Positions 16,575 to 24,509 of a DNA stretch of 64,000 nucleotides are shown here, piece by piece. The notes under the pieces were generated by a model. It was not told the origin of the DNA. It saw nothing but the letters and a program-made list of their open reading frames with translations, and made no database searches. Source of the stretch: Bacteroidales bacterium (lineage in GTDB: Bacteria > Bacteroidota > Bacteroidia > Bacteroidales > UBA932); the NCBI GenBank assembly GCA_016281435.1, contig JAEEIQ010000067.1, forward strand, positions 18,031 through 82,030, read 5' to 3'. The stretch's first letter is position 1; each line of letters opens with the position of its first letter. The position numbers were made by a program, and so were the translations under genes.

Positions 16575-16800
16575 GTGGCAGCTAAACAACTGGAAATCAA
16601 CAAAAAGAGCCCTCATGCTTCCCTCGATTTCGATGGAAGCGTATATAGCCTATCAGCTGACAGATAGTAGTTTAGCTGCCACGCGCCGGCAGGCCGTAGA
16701 TAACTACCTGGCTGCGATTCTGAAAGGCAGCAGATAGCAACTTTGGCGCCACGACAATCCGGCAGGCGGCAGATAGTTACTTTGCTGCCACGGCGATTTT
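16575..16800 (-). repeat. Degenerate tandem repeats after the Gfo/Idh gene
   Basis: On the minus strand about four units of 33-42 bases repeat the pattern GTGGCAGCAAAGTAACTATC followed by a CTGCCG-rich linker. The first unit overlaps the last codons and stop of the Gfo/Idh gene; the others follow down to about 16640. A perfect 13-base inverted copy pairs GTGGCAGCTAAAC (16575-16587) with GTTTAGCTGCCAC (16670-16682). Together with the polypyrimidine tract this fills the gene-free stretch 16407-16776. Confidence 0.65.
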
Positions 16801-17877
16801 GTCCAGCAGGCGATAGGTGGGAAGTATGTCGTCGAAACTGCTGAGGATAGGGTGCGCCTTGGCCCGGGAGCGGGCGTCGGGACGGCCCTGGTGCGGGGCC
16901 GGGAAAGCGGGACATGCCTCTACAGCGGAAACGAAGGCGCGGATTTCGTCGAAATAGCCCGCTGAGACCACCTGATTGTCGGAGATGACAGGATTGAACC
17001 CGTTCCTCTTGTAAAGATACTCCACCGTTTCCGTACGCGGACGCACTTTCTCGACAGGTAATCCCAAGACCTTGCCCTGTAACGGGCAGAAAGACAATTC
17101 ATCCATGCCCTCGAGCCTGTACGCGCCCCTTCCGGTGCAGACGGAAAGGCTTTCGCAGGCGGTCTTCCAGCTATATGCGGTCGACAGTTCAAGCGTGCCG
17201 ATGACTCCGTGCGGATGCCCGAGGGTCAGCAGAAGCGTTTCCGCTCCGGCAGTCTTCTCCCCCGGGCGGGTGCATGAAAGCATCGTCGCCTCCCCGAAGA
17301 TGGCCGTGACCATGTCCAGGGGGTGTATGAAGAGGTCCATAAGAGCGTCCCCTTCCGGGTATGCCCCCGTGCGGTAGTGAAGGTCATAATGCGAAGGGAG
17401 GTGATGTTCAAGCCTGGAGACCAGTATCCGGACCGCCGGAGCGTAGCGTTTCTGCAGGCCGGCTTCGAAAATGCCGTTCCCTGCGGCTTCTGCAAGGCTT
17501 TCAAGCTCCTTCATGGAGGAGCAGGGCGGTTTCTCTATGAACAGGGCCTTGCCGGCAGCAAGCACCTTCGATCCGATGCCGAAATGGGCTGCAGGTGCGG
17601 CGGCGACGAAGACTCCGGCCACTTCCGGGTCGGAAAGGACCGTTTCCAGCGATGCCACTCCCTGCACTCCGGGGAACTTCGCCGAAATCAGGGCTGCCTT
17701 GCGCTCCGAAGTCACGCAGATGTACTTGAGGGGCACTTTGAGATAGTCCAGCACGGGGTAGAGGTTGGAAAGGCTGTGCTGTCCCATGCCGACGAAGGCG
17801 TATTTGCGGGCGCAGACTTCGCCGAGGAAGCGCTCCGTCCTGAGAGCCTTGTATCTTTTGATCAGTCCTTCAGTCAT
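16777..17877 (-). CDS. Gfo/Idh/MocA-like oxidoreductase
   Basis: 366 residues. An N-terminal Rossmann fold (KYAFVGMGQHSLSNLYPVLD, with a GxGxxS-type turn) is followed by the EKPP motif (ALFIEKPPCSS) and a C-terminal alpha/beta domain with YPEGDALMDLFIHPLDMVTA. The family uses NAD(P) to oxidise or reduce sugars and related substrates; the Lys of EKP is the usual catalytic residue. The substrate is unknown. The ATG overlaps the stop of the radical SAM gene (ATGA), so the two form one operon. Its 3' end is inside the first unit of the degenerate repeat. Confidence 0.82.
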   Translation of the reverse strand: MTEGLIKRYKALRTERFLGEVCARKYAFVGMGQHSLSNLYPVLDYLKVPLKYICVTSERKAALISAKFPGVQGVASLETVLSDPEVAGVFVAAAPAAHFGIGSKVLAAGKALFIEKPPCSSMKELESLAEAAGNGIFEAGLQKRYAPAVRILVSRLEHHLPSHYDLHYRTGAYPEGDALMDLFIHPLDMVTAIFGEATMLSCTRPGEKTAGAETLLLTLGHPHGVIGTLELSTAYSWKTACESLSVCTGRGAYRLEGMDELSFCPLQGKVLGLPVEKVRPRTETVEYLYKRNGFNPVISDNQVVSAGYFDEIRAFVSAVEACPAFPAPHQGRPDARSRAKAHPILSSFDDILPTYRLLDKIAVAAK

Positions 17878-18935
17878 TTGCGTATCTCCTTGAGGTGTTT
17901 TCTGTAAGTGGTTTTCGGATCGGCCGTCCACTGGTACGGGCCGTAAAAGAGTTCGACGAGTTTTTTCGGCAGCAGCCGCTCGAAATTCCGCACGAGGATT
18001 ATGTCGTATTTACGGTGGAAGTTGATCCAGCAGCCGTTGCATTCCTTCGAGAGCCGGCACTGGGTGCGGTTGGTCTCAGGGTCCCGGAGGATATCATCCA
18101 GAGGCCTCTGCCTGATATTGCCGAGTACCGTCCCGAGGTTCTGGCAGACCGGCACGTCCCCGTTGCTGTGTATGACCAGGTAGCTGAATATGCTCTGGCA
18201 GCGGAGTTTCAGGTTGCCGCTGCGCCACTGGTCGTACAGGGCCACGAAATCGTAGTTCTCGCTTGTGGAATGTATGCTTTCCGGGATCTGTTCCGTGAAG
18301 CCGGACGCCTCGAGGAGCTCCGCCGTGGTGTCGAAGAAGTCCATGGTCCCGTAGATGCCGATGCGCACGTCGATGCCGTACTTTTTCGCGACCCCGATGA
18401 CGTAGTCCATGTCCTTGAAGCTGTTCCAGGGGGTGAGGCAGAACATCAGCGAAAGGGGGACCTCGTCCTTTAGCGCCTCAATGCACTCGATGACCTTGTC
18501 GTGCCCGTCCCGTCCGCGTACGGCCTGGTAGCTCTCCTTGTCCCCGTCGAGGGAGATGTAGACATGCCTCGGACGGTATCTGCGCACAGCCTCGATCAAC
18601 TTTGCGGGTGCGAGGCCGTTGCTGAGCAGGGTGTAGTTGGGGTGGTTACGGGAGAACCATTCGAGGATCCCGAAGGCCTGCGGGTGCATCAGGAACTCTC
18701 CGCCCTCGAGACCGATTGTGGTCCTGCGGGTGATGCATCGGCTCCCGACAATTGCCTTTATCTCGTCCAGCGTCAGGTGCTCGTGCGGCTTTTTCCATAT
18801 GGAGCAGTGCCTGCATTGCGACTGGCATGTCGTGTTCGCATAGAGCATCAGCTGACCGAGCTTCCGGTGCCGGGGCCGCAGCATGTTGTTCAGGTACAGA
18901 ACGCCGTTATGCAGATAATCGCCGAGCTTGTACAT
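17874..18935 (-). CDS. Radical SAM protein with C-terminal cysteine-rich (SPASM-like) region
   Basis: 353 residues. The cluster motif CQSQCRHC (CxxxCxxC) is at about residue 37-44, followed by LEGGEFLMHP (the GGE SAM-binding motif), YISLDGDKESY and a C-terminal group of cysteines (LRCQSIFSY, PVCQNLGTV, QCRLSKECNGCW) that could hold an auxiliary iron-sulfur cluster. The layout resembles SPASM/twitch enzymes that modify peptides, sugars or cofactors. I do not recognise the exact subfamily and no precursor peptide gene was seen nearby. The start ATG at 18935 is only 5 bases after a -7 box; the GTG at 18941 is within that box. Confidence 0.82.
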   Translation of the reverse strand: MYKLGDYLHNGVLYLNNMLRPRHRKLGQLMLYANTTCQSQCRHCSIWKKPHEHLTLDEIKAIVGSRCITRRTTIGLEGGEFLMHPQAFGILEWFSRNHPNYTLLSNGLAPAKLIEAVRRYRPRHVYISLDGDKESYQAVRGRDGHDKVIECIEALKDEVPLSLMFCLTPWNSFKDMDYVIGVAKKYGIDVRIGIYGTMDFFDTTAELLEASGFTEQIPESIHSTSENYDFVALYDQWRSGNLKLRCQSIFSYLVIHSNGDVPVCQNLGTVLGNIRQRPLDDILRDPETNRTQCRLSKECNGCWINFHRKYDIILVRNFERLLPKKLVELFYGPYQWTADPKTTYRKHLKEIRK

Positions 18936-18940
18936 ATTCA

Positions 18941-18948
18941 CAAAAATA
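18941..18948 (-). promoter_or_regulatory. -7 box five bases before the radical SAM start
   Basis: TATTTTTG on the minus strand, matching TAnnTTTG, 5 bases before the ATG at 18935; predicts a nearly leaderless mRNA. Confidence 0.55.
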
Positions 18949-18985
18949 GCATTTTTTGGCGACTTGCCGCTTTTTCATCCCGCAA

Positions 18986-19120
18986 AACACCTGCGCGCTC
19001 CCAATGGATGAGAGTACTTCTTGGACTATGTGCAACGCGCAGGTCGTGACTTTTTGTGCCGATCTGCGCGCACGGGCCCCCGTTGAATGGCCCCTGGCGG
19101 TGGTGTTGCGCGCAGGTGTT
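18986..19120. repeat. 13-base inverted repeat pair in intergenic DNA
   Basis: AACACCTGCGCGC (18986-18998) and GCGCGCAGGTGTT (19108-19120) are exact inverted copies about 109 bases apart. Further partial copies of GCGCAGGT and CTGCGCGC lie between them. Confidence 0.7.
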
Positions 19121-19192
19121 TGTCAGGTTGGATGGAGCAGGTGTTTGTCAGGTTGGATGGAGCAGGTGTTTGTCAGGTTGGATGGAGCAGGT
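19113..19192. repeat. Perfect 25-base tandem repeat, three copies
   Basis: Three identical 25-base units (19113-19137, 19138-19162, 19163-19187), each beginning CAGGTGTTTGTCAGGTTGG, plus a 5-base partial copy to 19192. The array ends at the comF stop codon. It has no spacers and is not a CRISPR array. Confidence 0.95.
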
Positions 19193-19962
19193 CAGTATTC
19201 CCCGGTATATGCCATGGCGGCGGCGGAGATGCGGACCTTTACAGGGAAGAATTCCCGCAGAGCGGCGTGGCAGGCGGCCAGGGTGGATCCGGTCGTGAAC
19301 ACGTCGTCCAGCAGAAGGATATGCCGGCACTGCGGAAGAGGCTTCTTACGGCGCATTTCCGGCACTGTGAATGCTCCGTTGACGTTCTTCATCTTTTCTT
19401 CAACCGAGAGCGCAGTCTGCGTGCGGGTGCGTCTGGAGCGGCGAAGAAGCCCCGGATCGTGTGCGGCTCCGAGCACGCGGGCGACTTCTTTCGAAATTAT
19501 CTCCGCCTGGTTGTACCCTCTTTTCCATCTGCGGCTGAAATGCAGGGGCACCGGGACGACCAGGTCCACGTCGCCGAAAAGCGGCGAGGCGGCAAGTTCT
19601 TCACCTAGCATGGCTGCAAAGCGCCTTCCTGCCCCGAAACCGCGCCCGTATTTAAGGTGCTTGGTTATAGCGCTGTACGGGGATTCGGAGGAATAGAAGA
19701 ATAGGGCGGTAGCATAGGCGTATGGCTCGAAAGGAGCGTCCGGGAGCAGGTCCAGCCGTTCCTGCAGCCGGGCGTTGAAGCGGTCGGCCATCGGATTGTG
19801 CGACATGCGGGAAAAGCGCGTCAGCGGCAGGTCGGCGCGGCAGTCTCCGCAAAGATCCCGTTCATCCGGCTCCAGACTGCGCCCGCAGGCAAGGCAGGTC
19901 CGCGGGAACGCGAAATCCGCCATCGCCGTCAGTACGGTCTTCCAGGACGGGAGCGGGGACAT
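19192..19962 (-). CDS. comF: ComF-type phosphoribosyltransferase-like protein
   Basis: 256 residues. A zinc-finger-like N-terminal region (CLACGRSLEPDERDLCGDC) precedes a phosphoribosyltransferase domain with HLKYGRGFGAGR, VVPVPLHFSRRWKRGYNQAE and the PRPP loop LLLDDVFTTGSTLAAC. ComF proteins contribute to handling of single-stranded DNA during natural transformation in competent bacteria; the role in Bacteroidetes is unknown. It begins 4 bases after fabG ends, on the same strand. The stop codon touches the 25-base tandem array. Confidence 0.9.
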   Translation of the reverse strand: MSPLPSWKTVLTAMADFAFPRTCLACGRSLEPDERDLCGDCRADLPLTRFSRMSHNPMADRFNARLQERLDLLPDAPFEPYAYATALFFYSSESPYSAITKHLKYGRGFGAGRRFAAMLGEELAASPLFGDVDLVVPVPLHFSRRWKRGYNQAEIISKEVARVLGAAHDPGLLRRSRRTRTQTALSVEEKMKNVNGAFTVPEMRRKKPLPQCRHILLLDDVFTTGSTLAACHAALREFFPVKVRISAAAMAYTGEY

Positions 19963-19966
19963 GGCC

Positions 19967-20713
19967 CTAGCAGGCCATGGCTCCGCAGCAACTGATTACC
20001 TGTCCGCTGACATAGGCCGACAGGTCGCTGGCGAGGAACAGGGCCACGCCGGCAACGTCTTCCGGTGTGCCTCCGCGCCGCAGCGGAATGGTCTTGATCC
20101 ATTCCTTGCGCACCTCCTCGGGGAGGGCTTCCGTCATCTCCGACAGGATGAATCCCGGAGCGATGCAGTTGGCCCTGATGCCGCGGGGGCCCATCTCCTT
20201 CGCTATGGACTTCGTAAGGCCTATGAGACCGGCCTTGGACGCTGAATAGTTTGCTTGTCCGGCATTGCCGTGCATGCCGACGACGGAGGACATCGAGATG
20301 ATGCTCCCGCTGCGCTGGCGTGCCATTACCGGGGTAAGCGCATGGATGAAGTTGAATGCGGATTTCAGGTTTACGGTCAGGACCGCGTCCCACTGGGACT
20401 CCTCCATGCGGAGCATAAGGGTGTCGCGGGTGATTCCGGCGTTGTTCACCAGGATGTCCACTTTCCCGAAATCCTCAAGTATCTGTTTCACGACCTCGTG
20501 TGTCGCTTCATAATCAGCGGCGTTCGAAGCATAGGCCTTGACCTTGCCGCCGAAGGCTTCGAGTTCATTTATGGTCTGCTGAGCCACCTCGTTGATGGCG
20601 AGATCCGTGAAAGCTACATCAGCCCCTTCGGAGGCGAACTTCAGCGCGATGGCCTTGCCGATTCCGCGCGCCGCGCCCGTGATCAGGGCGACTTTTCCGT
20701 CAAGAAGTCCCAT
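19967..20713 (-). CDS. fabG: 3-oxoacyl-ACP reductase
   Basis: 248 residues, a complete short-chain dehydrogenase: TGAARGIGKA (NADP-binding), NNAGITRDTL, catalytic Ser in SMSSVVG, YSASKAGL (Tyr and Lys), and NCIAPGFILSEMT. The C-terminal end GQVISCCGAMAC with the terminal M-C is typical of FabG. It reduces 3-oxoacyl-ACP in fatty acid elongation. A near-consensus -7 box (TATCTTCG, minus strand, 20733-20740) lies 19 bases upstream. Confidence 0.93.
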   Translation of the reverse strand: MGLLDGKVALITGAARGIGKAIALKFASEGADVAFTDLAINEVAQQTINELEAFGGKVKAYASNAADYEATHEVVKQILEDFGKVDILVNNAGITRDTLMLRMEESQWDAVLTVNLKSAFNFIHALTPVMARQRSGSIISMSSVVGMHGNAGQANYSASKAGLIGLTKSIAKEMGPRGIRANCIAPGFILSEMTEALPEEVRKEWIKTIPLRRGGTPEDVAGVALFLASDLSAYVSGQVISCCGAMAC

Positions 20714-20761
20714 AACGTTTCAATTTCCTGGACGAAGATAGCAAGAATAATTCAATTTCGG

Positions 20762-23155
20762 CTATTGAATATCTATGACCGTCCGCCTGCCGGCTGGAAT
20801 CGGGGGAAGGGTGACGGAAACGGAGTGCTCCGAGGCCGCGGAGGTGACTTTCGCAGCAGACCCGTTGACAAGGACCTTTGAAGGAACGCCTGTCCATCCT
20901 TCGAGCAGCAGGGTCAGCCTTCGCTCAGGCAGGGCGCCTTTGTATGTCCCTTCCCTCGGACCGATAATCAGGCGAAGGCTCTTCGACGTGCTCTCCTTTG
21001 TAATGAGAGTACGTGCATAGTCCTTCTCGTAAGCCTGCGAGATGCCGTCGTCCTCATACAGGGAGAACCTGTCCAGCCCGGTTCCGGGAACGACAAGCAG
21101 CCGCAATTCCGCTTTTTCTTCCTGAAGGTTGGAAATGCCTTCCCCGGCCAGGGGGACGACAGATCCTTCCTTGACATACCAGGGATTCTCATCGATGGCA
21201 TATTCAAGGGTACGCGCGGTGCCGCCGATTTCCATGCGGTGATGGGCCATATCGTACCAGTTGCATCCCTTGGGGAACCACATCTTCCTTTCGGTCTTGC
21301 CATCCTTCATGGGCTGGCAGAGAGCCGTCGCCAATATCCTGTCCCCGAAGAAGAACTCCTCGTTGTTTTCGTATGCCGCGTCAGTTTCCGGGTAGTCGTA
21401 ATACAGGGGACGACAGATACCGATACCGCTGTCATAGGCTTCCCGTGCTGCGGTGTAGATGTATGGGGAAAGGGCATAACGCAGCTCTATGGCCGCCTTC
21501 ATGGCCGGGTAGAACTCAGGATAGGACCATATCCTGCGGTCCAGTTTGGCACTCTGCGTGGAATGGGTCTTGAATATGGGCGTGAAGACGCCGTACTGCA
21601 GCCAGCGGGTGTACATTTCTCCGTCCGTAGGGCCCTTGCCGGGCTTCTGCATGTGCCCGCCTATGTCATGGCCCCAGTAGGCATAACCTACATTGGATGC
21701 CGTCGCGGTGAAATACGGCAGGAAGGCCAGCACATCCCATTCGTCATAGGTGTCGCCGGAAAAGCCCAGCTGGTAGCGGTGGCTTCCGAGGCCTCCCCAG
21801 CGGTGGTAGATGAGCGGCCTTTCGGCTTCAGTCCCCCGGCTCCGGCCTTCCCGGACCTTGTCATTCCAGAATATGTGGTTCAGCCAGAAGGTATTGCTCA
21901 GTCCTTCGACATATTTGCTTTCCTTCCACTGCTGCCAGTCCAGCCACCAGAAGTCGACGCCCTGCCTCTGAAGGGGATGGATGACGGTTTCGAAATAGGA
22001 GTCGGCCCAGGCCTGCTGGTCCGCGCGGAAAGGCACGGGGGCCCGCCAGCCCGCTTTCCCGGAGGCCTGCTCAGCGCCGGCGAAACGATAACCGCCTTCA
22101 CCGTAAACATAGCCTTCCGGTCCGTCATAATCATTCGTCCGGGCCAGATAGTCCTCGACGAAGCGGCCGTAGCAGTCCTCGAAGGGCTGGATTCCGGACG
22201 CAGGATGGAGGTTCAGCGCCGTCTTGCATCCGAGGGCGTGGAGGTCATGCAGGAAGCCTTCAGGATCCGGGAAGAGGTCGCGGTTCCAGGTGTAGCCGGT
22301 CCATCCGGTCTTTTGCCCGAACGGGTCCGTCGGGCAGCGTTTCTTAAGCTCCTTCCAGGTCTCATGCCAGTCCATGTCGATGACGAACACGTCGAGGGGA
22401 ATGTCCCTGCGGCGCATTTCCGAGGCGAGGCCAAGGATTTCCTCGTCGGTGTAGATCCAATAGCGGCTCCACCAGTATCCGAGGGTGTACCTGGGCGGCA
22501 GGGGGATCTTCCCGGCGACTGCCGTGTAGTCTTTGAGGGCAGCCTTGTAGTCGTGGCCGTAAGCAAACAGGTACAAGTCCTGGCGACGGACGCTGCTGCG
22601 CGCCTTCACCCAGCTGCCCCATGACGATCCGTCTTCCTCCAGAAGGAAGTTCCGTGAATCATCGACTACTGCCCATCCGTCCCTGGAGAGTATGCCATTT
22701 TCGAGTTCCTTGCCGTCGCGGCTTATCTGCGAAAAGCCTTCACAGCGGTCCAGCGTGCGGGTGGTTCCCTTCAGGTTGCCGGAAGCATCTGCGCCGGGGA
22801 CCCATTCGACCGTTTTGCCCTTCATCCTGAACTTCACGCTCAGGTTGTCGGCGCTGAATTCACCGTCTTCCCGGTAGGTCAGCGTAAGGGAGGGGGTTTT
22901 GATGGTCAGGACGCCGTTCCTGTCGCCTGCGCTGAACTTCGGCACCGGCATTTCCCTGTTCACGAACGTCAGGCTGGCCCTGTCCTCGAAGACTCCGTCC
23001 TCGGACCATTCCATACGTATCATCCTGTCCGTAAGCACCGTAAAGCGGGCATTGCCGCTTGTCACCGTAGCCTTCGGATCTGCCGCCGGATTCTGCGCGC
23101 CGGACAGAAAAGGAACAGCCAATAAAACGACTATGTTGAGGAAGTGTTTTGACAT
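20762..23155 (-). CDS. GH31 family alpha-glycosidase
   Basis: 797 residues with a signal peptide (MSKHFLNIVVLLAVPFLSGA). Typical GH31 order: N-terminal beta-sandwich to about 225, then the catalytic barrel from YTLGYWWSRYWIYTDEE with VFVIDMDWHETW, the likely nucleophile Asp about 406 in DFWWLDWQQW, the acid/base Asp about 468 in FSGDTYDEWD and GHDIGGHM, then a C-terminal beta domain. The family cleaves alpha-glucosyl, alpha-xylosyl or related linkages; the WLDWQQ variant is found in a branch without a fixed specificity that I can name. It is the last gene of the PUL operon, 34 bases after the esterase gene. Confidence 0.9.
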   Translation of the reverse strand: MSKHFLNIVVLLAVPFLSGAQNPAADPKATVTSGNARFTVLTDRMIRMEWSEDGVFEDRASLTFVNREMPVPKFSAGDRNGVLTIKTPSLTLTYREDGEFSADNLSVKFRMKGKTVEWVPGADASGNLKGTTRTLDRCEGFSQISRDGKELENGILSRDGWAVVDDSRNFLLEEDGSSWGSWVKARSSVRRQDLYLFAYGHDYKAALKDYTAVAGKIPLPPRYTLGYWWSRYWIYTDEEILGLASEMRRRDIPLDVFVIDMDWHETWKELKKRCPTDPFGQKTGWTGYTWNRDLFPDPEGFLHDLHALGCKTALNLHPASGIQPFEDCYGRFVEDYLARTNDYDGPEGYVYGEGGYRFAGAEQASGKAGWRAPVPFRADQQAWADSYFETVIHPLQRQGVDFWWLDWQQWKESKYVEGLSNTFWLNHIFWNDKVREGRSRGTEAERPLIYHRWGGLGSHRYQLGFSGDTYDEWDVLAFLPYFTATASNVGYAYWGHDIGGHMQKPGKGPTDGEMYTRWLQYGVFTPIFKTHSTQSAKLDRRIWSYPEFYPAMKAAIELRYALSPYIYTAAREAYDSGIGICRPLYYDYPETDAAYENNEEFFFGDRILATALCQPMKDGKTERKMWFPKGCNWYDMAHHRMEIGGTARTLEYAIDENPWYVKEGSVVPLAGEGISNLQEEKAELRLLVVPGTGLDRFSLYEDDGISQAYEKDYARTLITKESTSKSLRLIIGPREGTYKGALPERRLTLLLEGWTGVPSKVLVNGSAAKVTSAASEHSVSVTLPPIPAGRRTVIDIQ

Positions 23156-23189
23156 AAATAAATAATTATTGACAAACAGTAAATATAGT

Positions 23190-24509
23190 TCATTTCAGGG
23201 CATCTTTCAGGAAGAGTTCCCTATGATGCAATACTTTTTCCTCCCATTTTTCCTTTGCCCATACTGGAGGGCCACTATGGCCGCAGGAGGGGAAGAAGTG
23301 GATCTGTTTCGAGCTGGCAGCCGTTGCATTGTTATATGCAGCCACTACCGCTGCGGGGTCCTGGACGGTGTCGGCGTTGCCGGCTTCCATGTACAGGTCG
23401 CCGGTGAATAAGGAGACGAGCACCGCGGCATCATGATAAGCCATCATTGACTGTCCGAGGGCGGTGCAGGCAAAGCGAGAATTAATTGAAGCCGGCCAGC
23501 CGGGCCTTCTGCCCAGAAGGGAAGCACCCGTATCCGTGATGGCCGGATAGATTGCGCAGACATGGCTGATGCGCCGGTCTATTCCTGCTACTGCAAGCGC
23601 CTGCCCGCCTCCCTGGCTCCCGCCCCTGAGGATAATGCGCCGGCCGTCCCAACACTTCAAGGTAGTTGCGTAATCAATGGCCCGTATGTCCCGGAGGTAC
23701 ATGTTGTGGAAGTAATAATCGTCCACCCCTGAGAACGGTTTAAGGGCATAGTCCTTCAGTTCCCCTTCGTCCAGTTGCCTGTAATAATCTTCCGGCTGGT
23801 CGTCGAGGATGCCATGTGCGTTTATATCGACGGCGATGCAGCCTTTCCTGGCCATCGCAACGACGTTGCTAGCGCGGGCCTGCACGTGCGGCCTGTTCAC
23901 CCCTGCGGCATGAAAACTGACAAATAAAGGCAATGATTTCCTTGCGGCGTTCAGCGGATATGCCACATAAGCCCGGCAGGGATTGCCCGAAGGCAAGGGG
24001 ATTTCAATTCTGTAGCACCTTATCTCCTGCGCGTCCCTGTCACTGATTCCGACAGCAGGACTTTTCTTGACCTTCGGTTTGAGGGCCCTCATGGCGCGTA
24101 ACTCCCCGTCCCAATACTCCCTCAAATCTGCGGGGATATCGAATCCGGGGCGCAAGTCTTCAGGTGCAACAATGAATCCGACGCTCTCACTTTGTTTCGG
24201 GCGGGAAGCGGGCGCAAGCCTGACCATGACGGAAACGCTTTCGTTGAAGGTGTTGGCATAAATCACGCTTTCTCCCGCCGCCAGGGAGACTTCCTCGTCG
24301 GACAGGATTGTGCCGTATCTTTGGACACGAAGCGAATATCGCCCTTCCAGTCCGGACGGTACGACAGCGCTCACCTTTATGCTGTCTCCCTTTGCGAAAA
24401 CGCCCGTCTCGCTATTGATGCGCATCATCAGCCCAGGTCCAGCCGCTGCTGAAACCGCGCCGGAGAGCAATATGCAGGCAAGGCTTGCTGCCAGACGAGA
24501 GCACCTCAT
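23190..24509 (-). CDS. CE7-like acetylxylan esterase family protein
   Basis: 439 residues with a signal peptide. An N-terminal beta-sandwich (about 25-115) precedes an alpha/beta hydrolase of the AXE1 type: LFVSFHAAGVNRPH (oxyanion region), ILRGGSQGGGQAL with the nucleophile Ser about 298, and FFPSCGHSGPP with the His about 411. The CE7 family removes acetyl groups from sugars and short xylo-oligosaccharides, so here it may deacetylate the target glycan. The ATG overlaps the stop of the upstream GH28-like gene. Confidence 0.85.
   Translation of the reverse strand: MRCSRLAASLACILLSGAVSAAAGPGLMMRINSETGVFAKGDSIKVSAVVPSGLEGRYSLRVQRYGTILSDEEVSLAAGESVIYANTFNESVSVMVRLAPASRPKQSESVGFIVAPEDLRPGFDIPADLREYWDGELRAMRALKPKVKKSPAVGISDRDAQEIRCYRIEIPLPSGNPCRAYVAYPLNAARKSLPLFVSFHAAGVNRPHVQARASNVVAMARKGCIAVDINAHGILDDQPEDYYRQLDEGELKDYALKPFSGVDDYYFHNMYLRDIRAIDYATTLKCWDGRRIILRGGSQGGGQALAVAGIDRRISHVCAIYPAITDTGASLLGRRPGWPASINSRFACTALGQSMMAYHDAAVLVSLFTGDLYMEAGNADTVQDPAAVVAAYNNATAASSKQIHFFPSCGHSGPPVWAKEKWEEKVLHHRELFLKDALK

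Noticed and set aside
16378..16737. Long reading frames through the polypyrimidine tract on both strands
   Set aside because: The predicted peptides are low-complexity (Ser/Leu/Pro or Arg/Gly/Glu), driven by C/T-only DNA, and overlap the terminator and repeats.
16613..16915. 100-residue minus-strand frame across the degenerate repeats
   Set aside because: It is out of frame with the Gfo/Idh gene it overlaps, and its repeated peptide pattern simply reflects the DNA repeats.
18908..18979. 23-residue CxxC peptide (MKKRQVAKKCYFC...) as a precursor for the radical SAM enzyme
   Set aside because: It overlaps the radical SAM start, lies largely upstream of that gene's -7 box and has no promoter of its own.
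19113..19192. CRISPR-like array
   Set aside because: Direct repeats of 25 bases are head to tail without spacers, and no cas gene is near.
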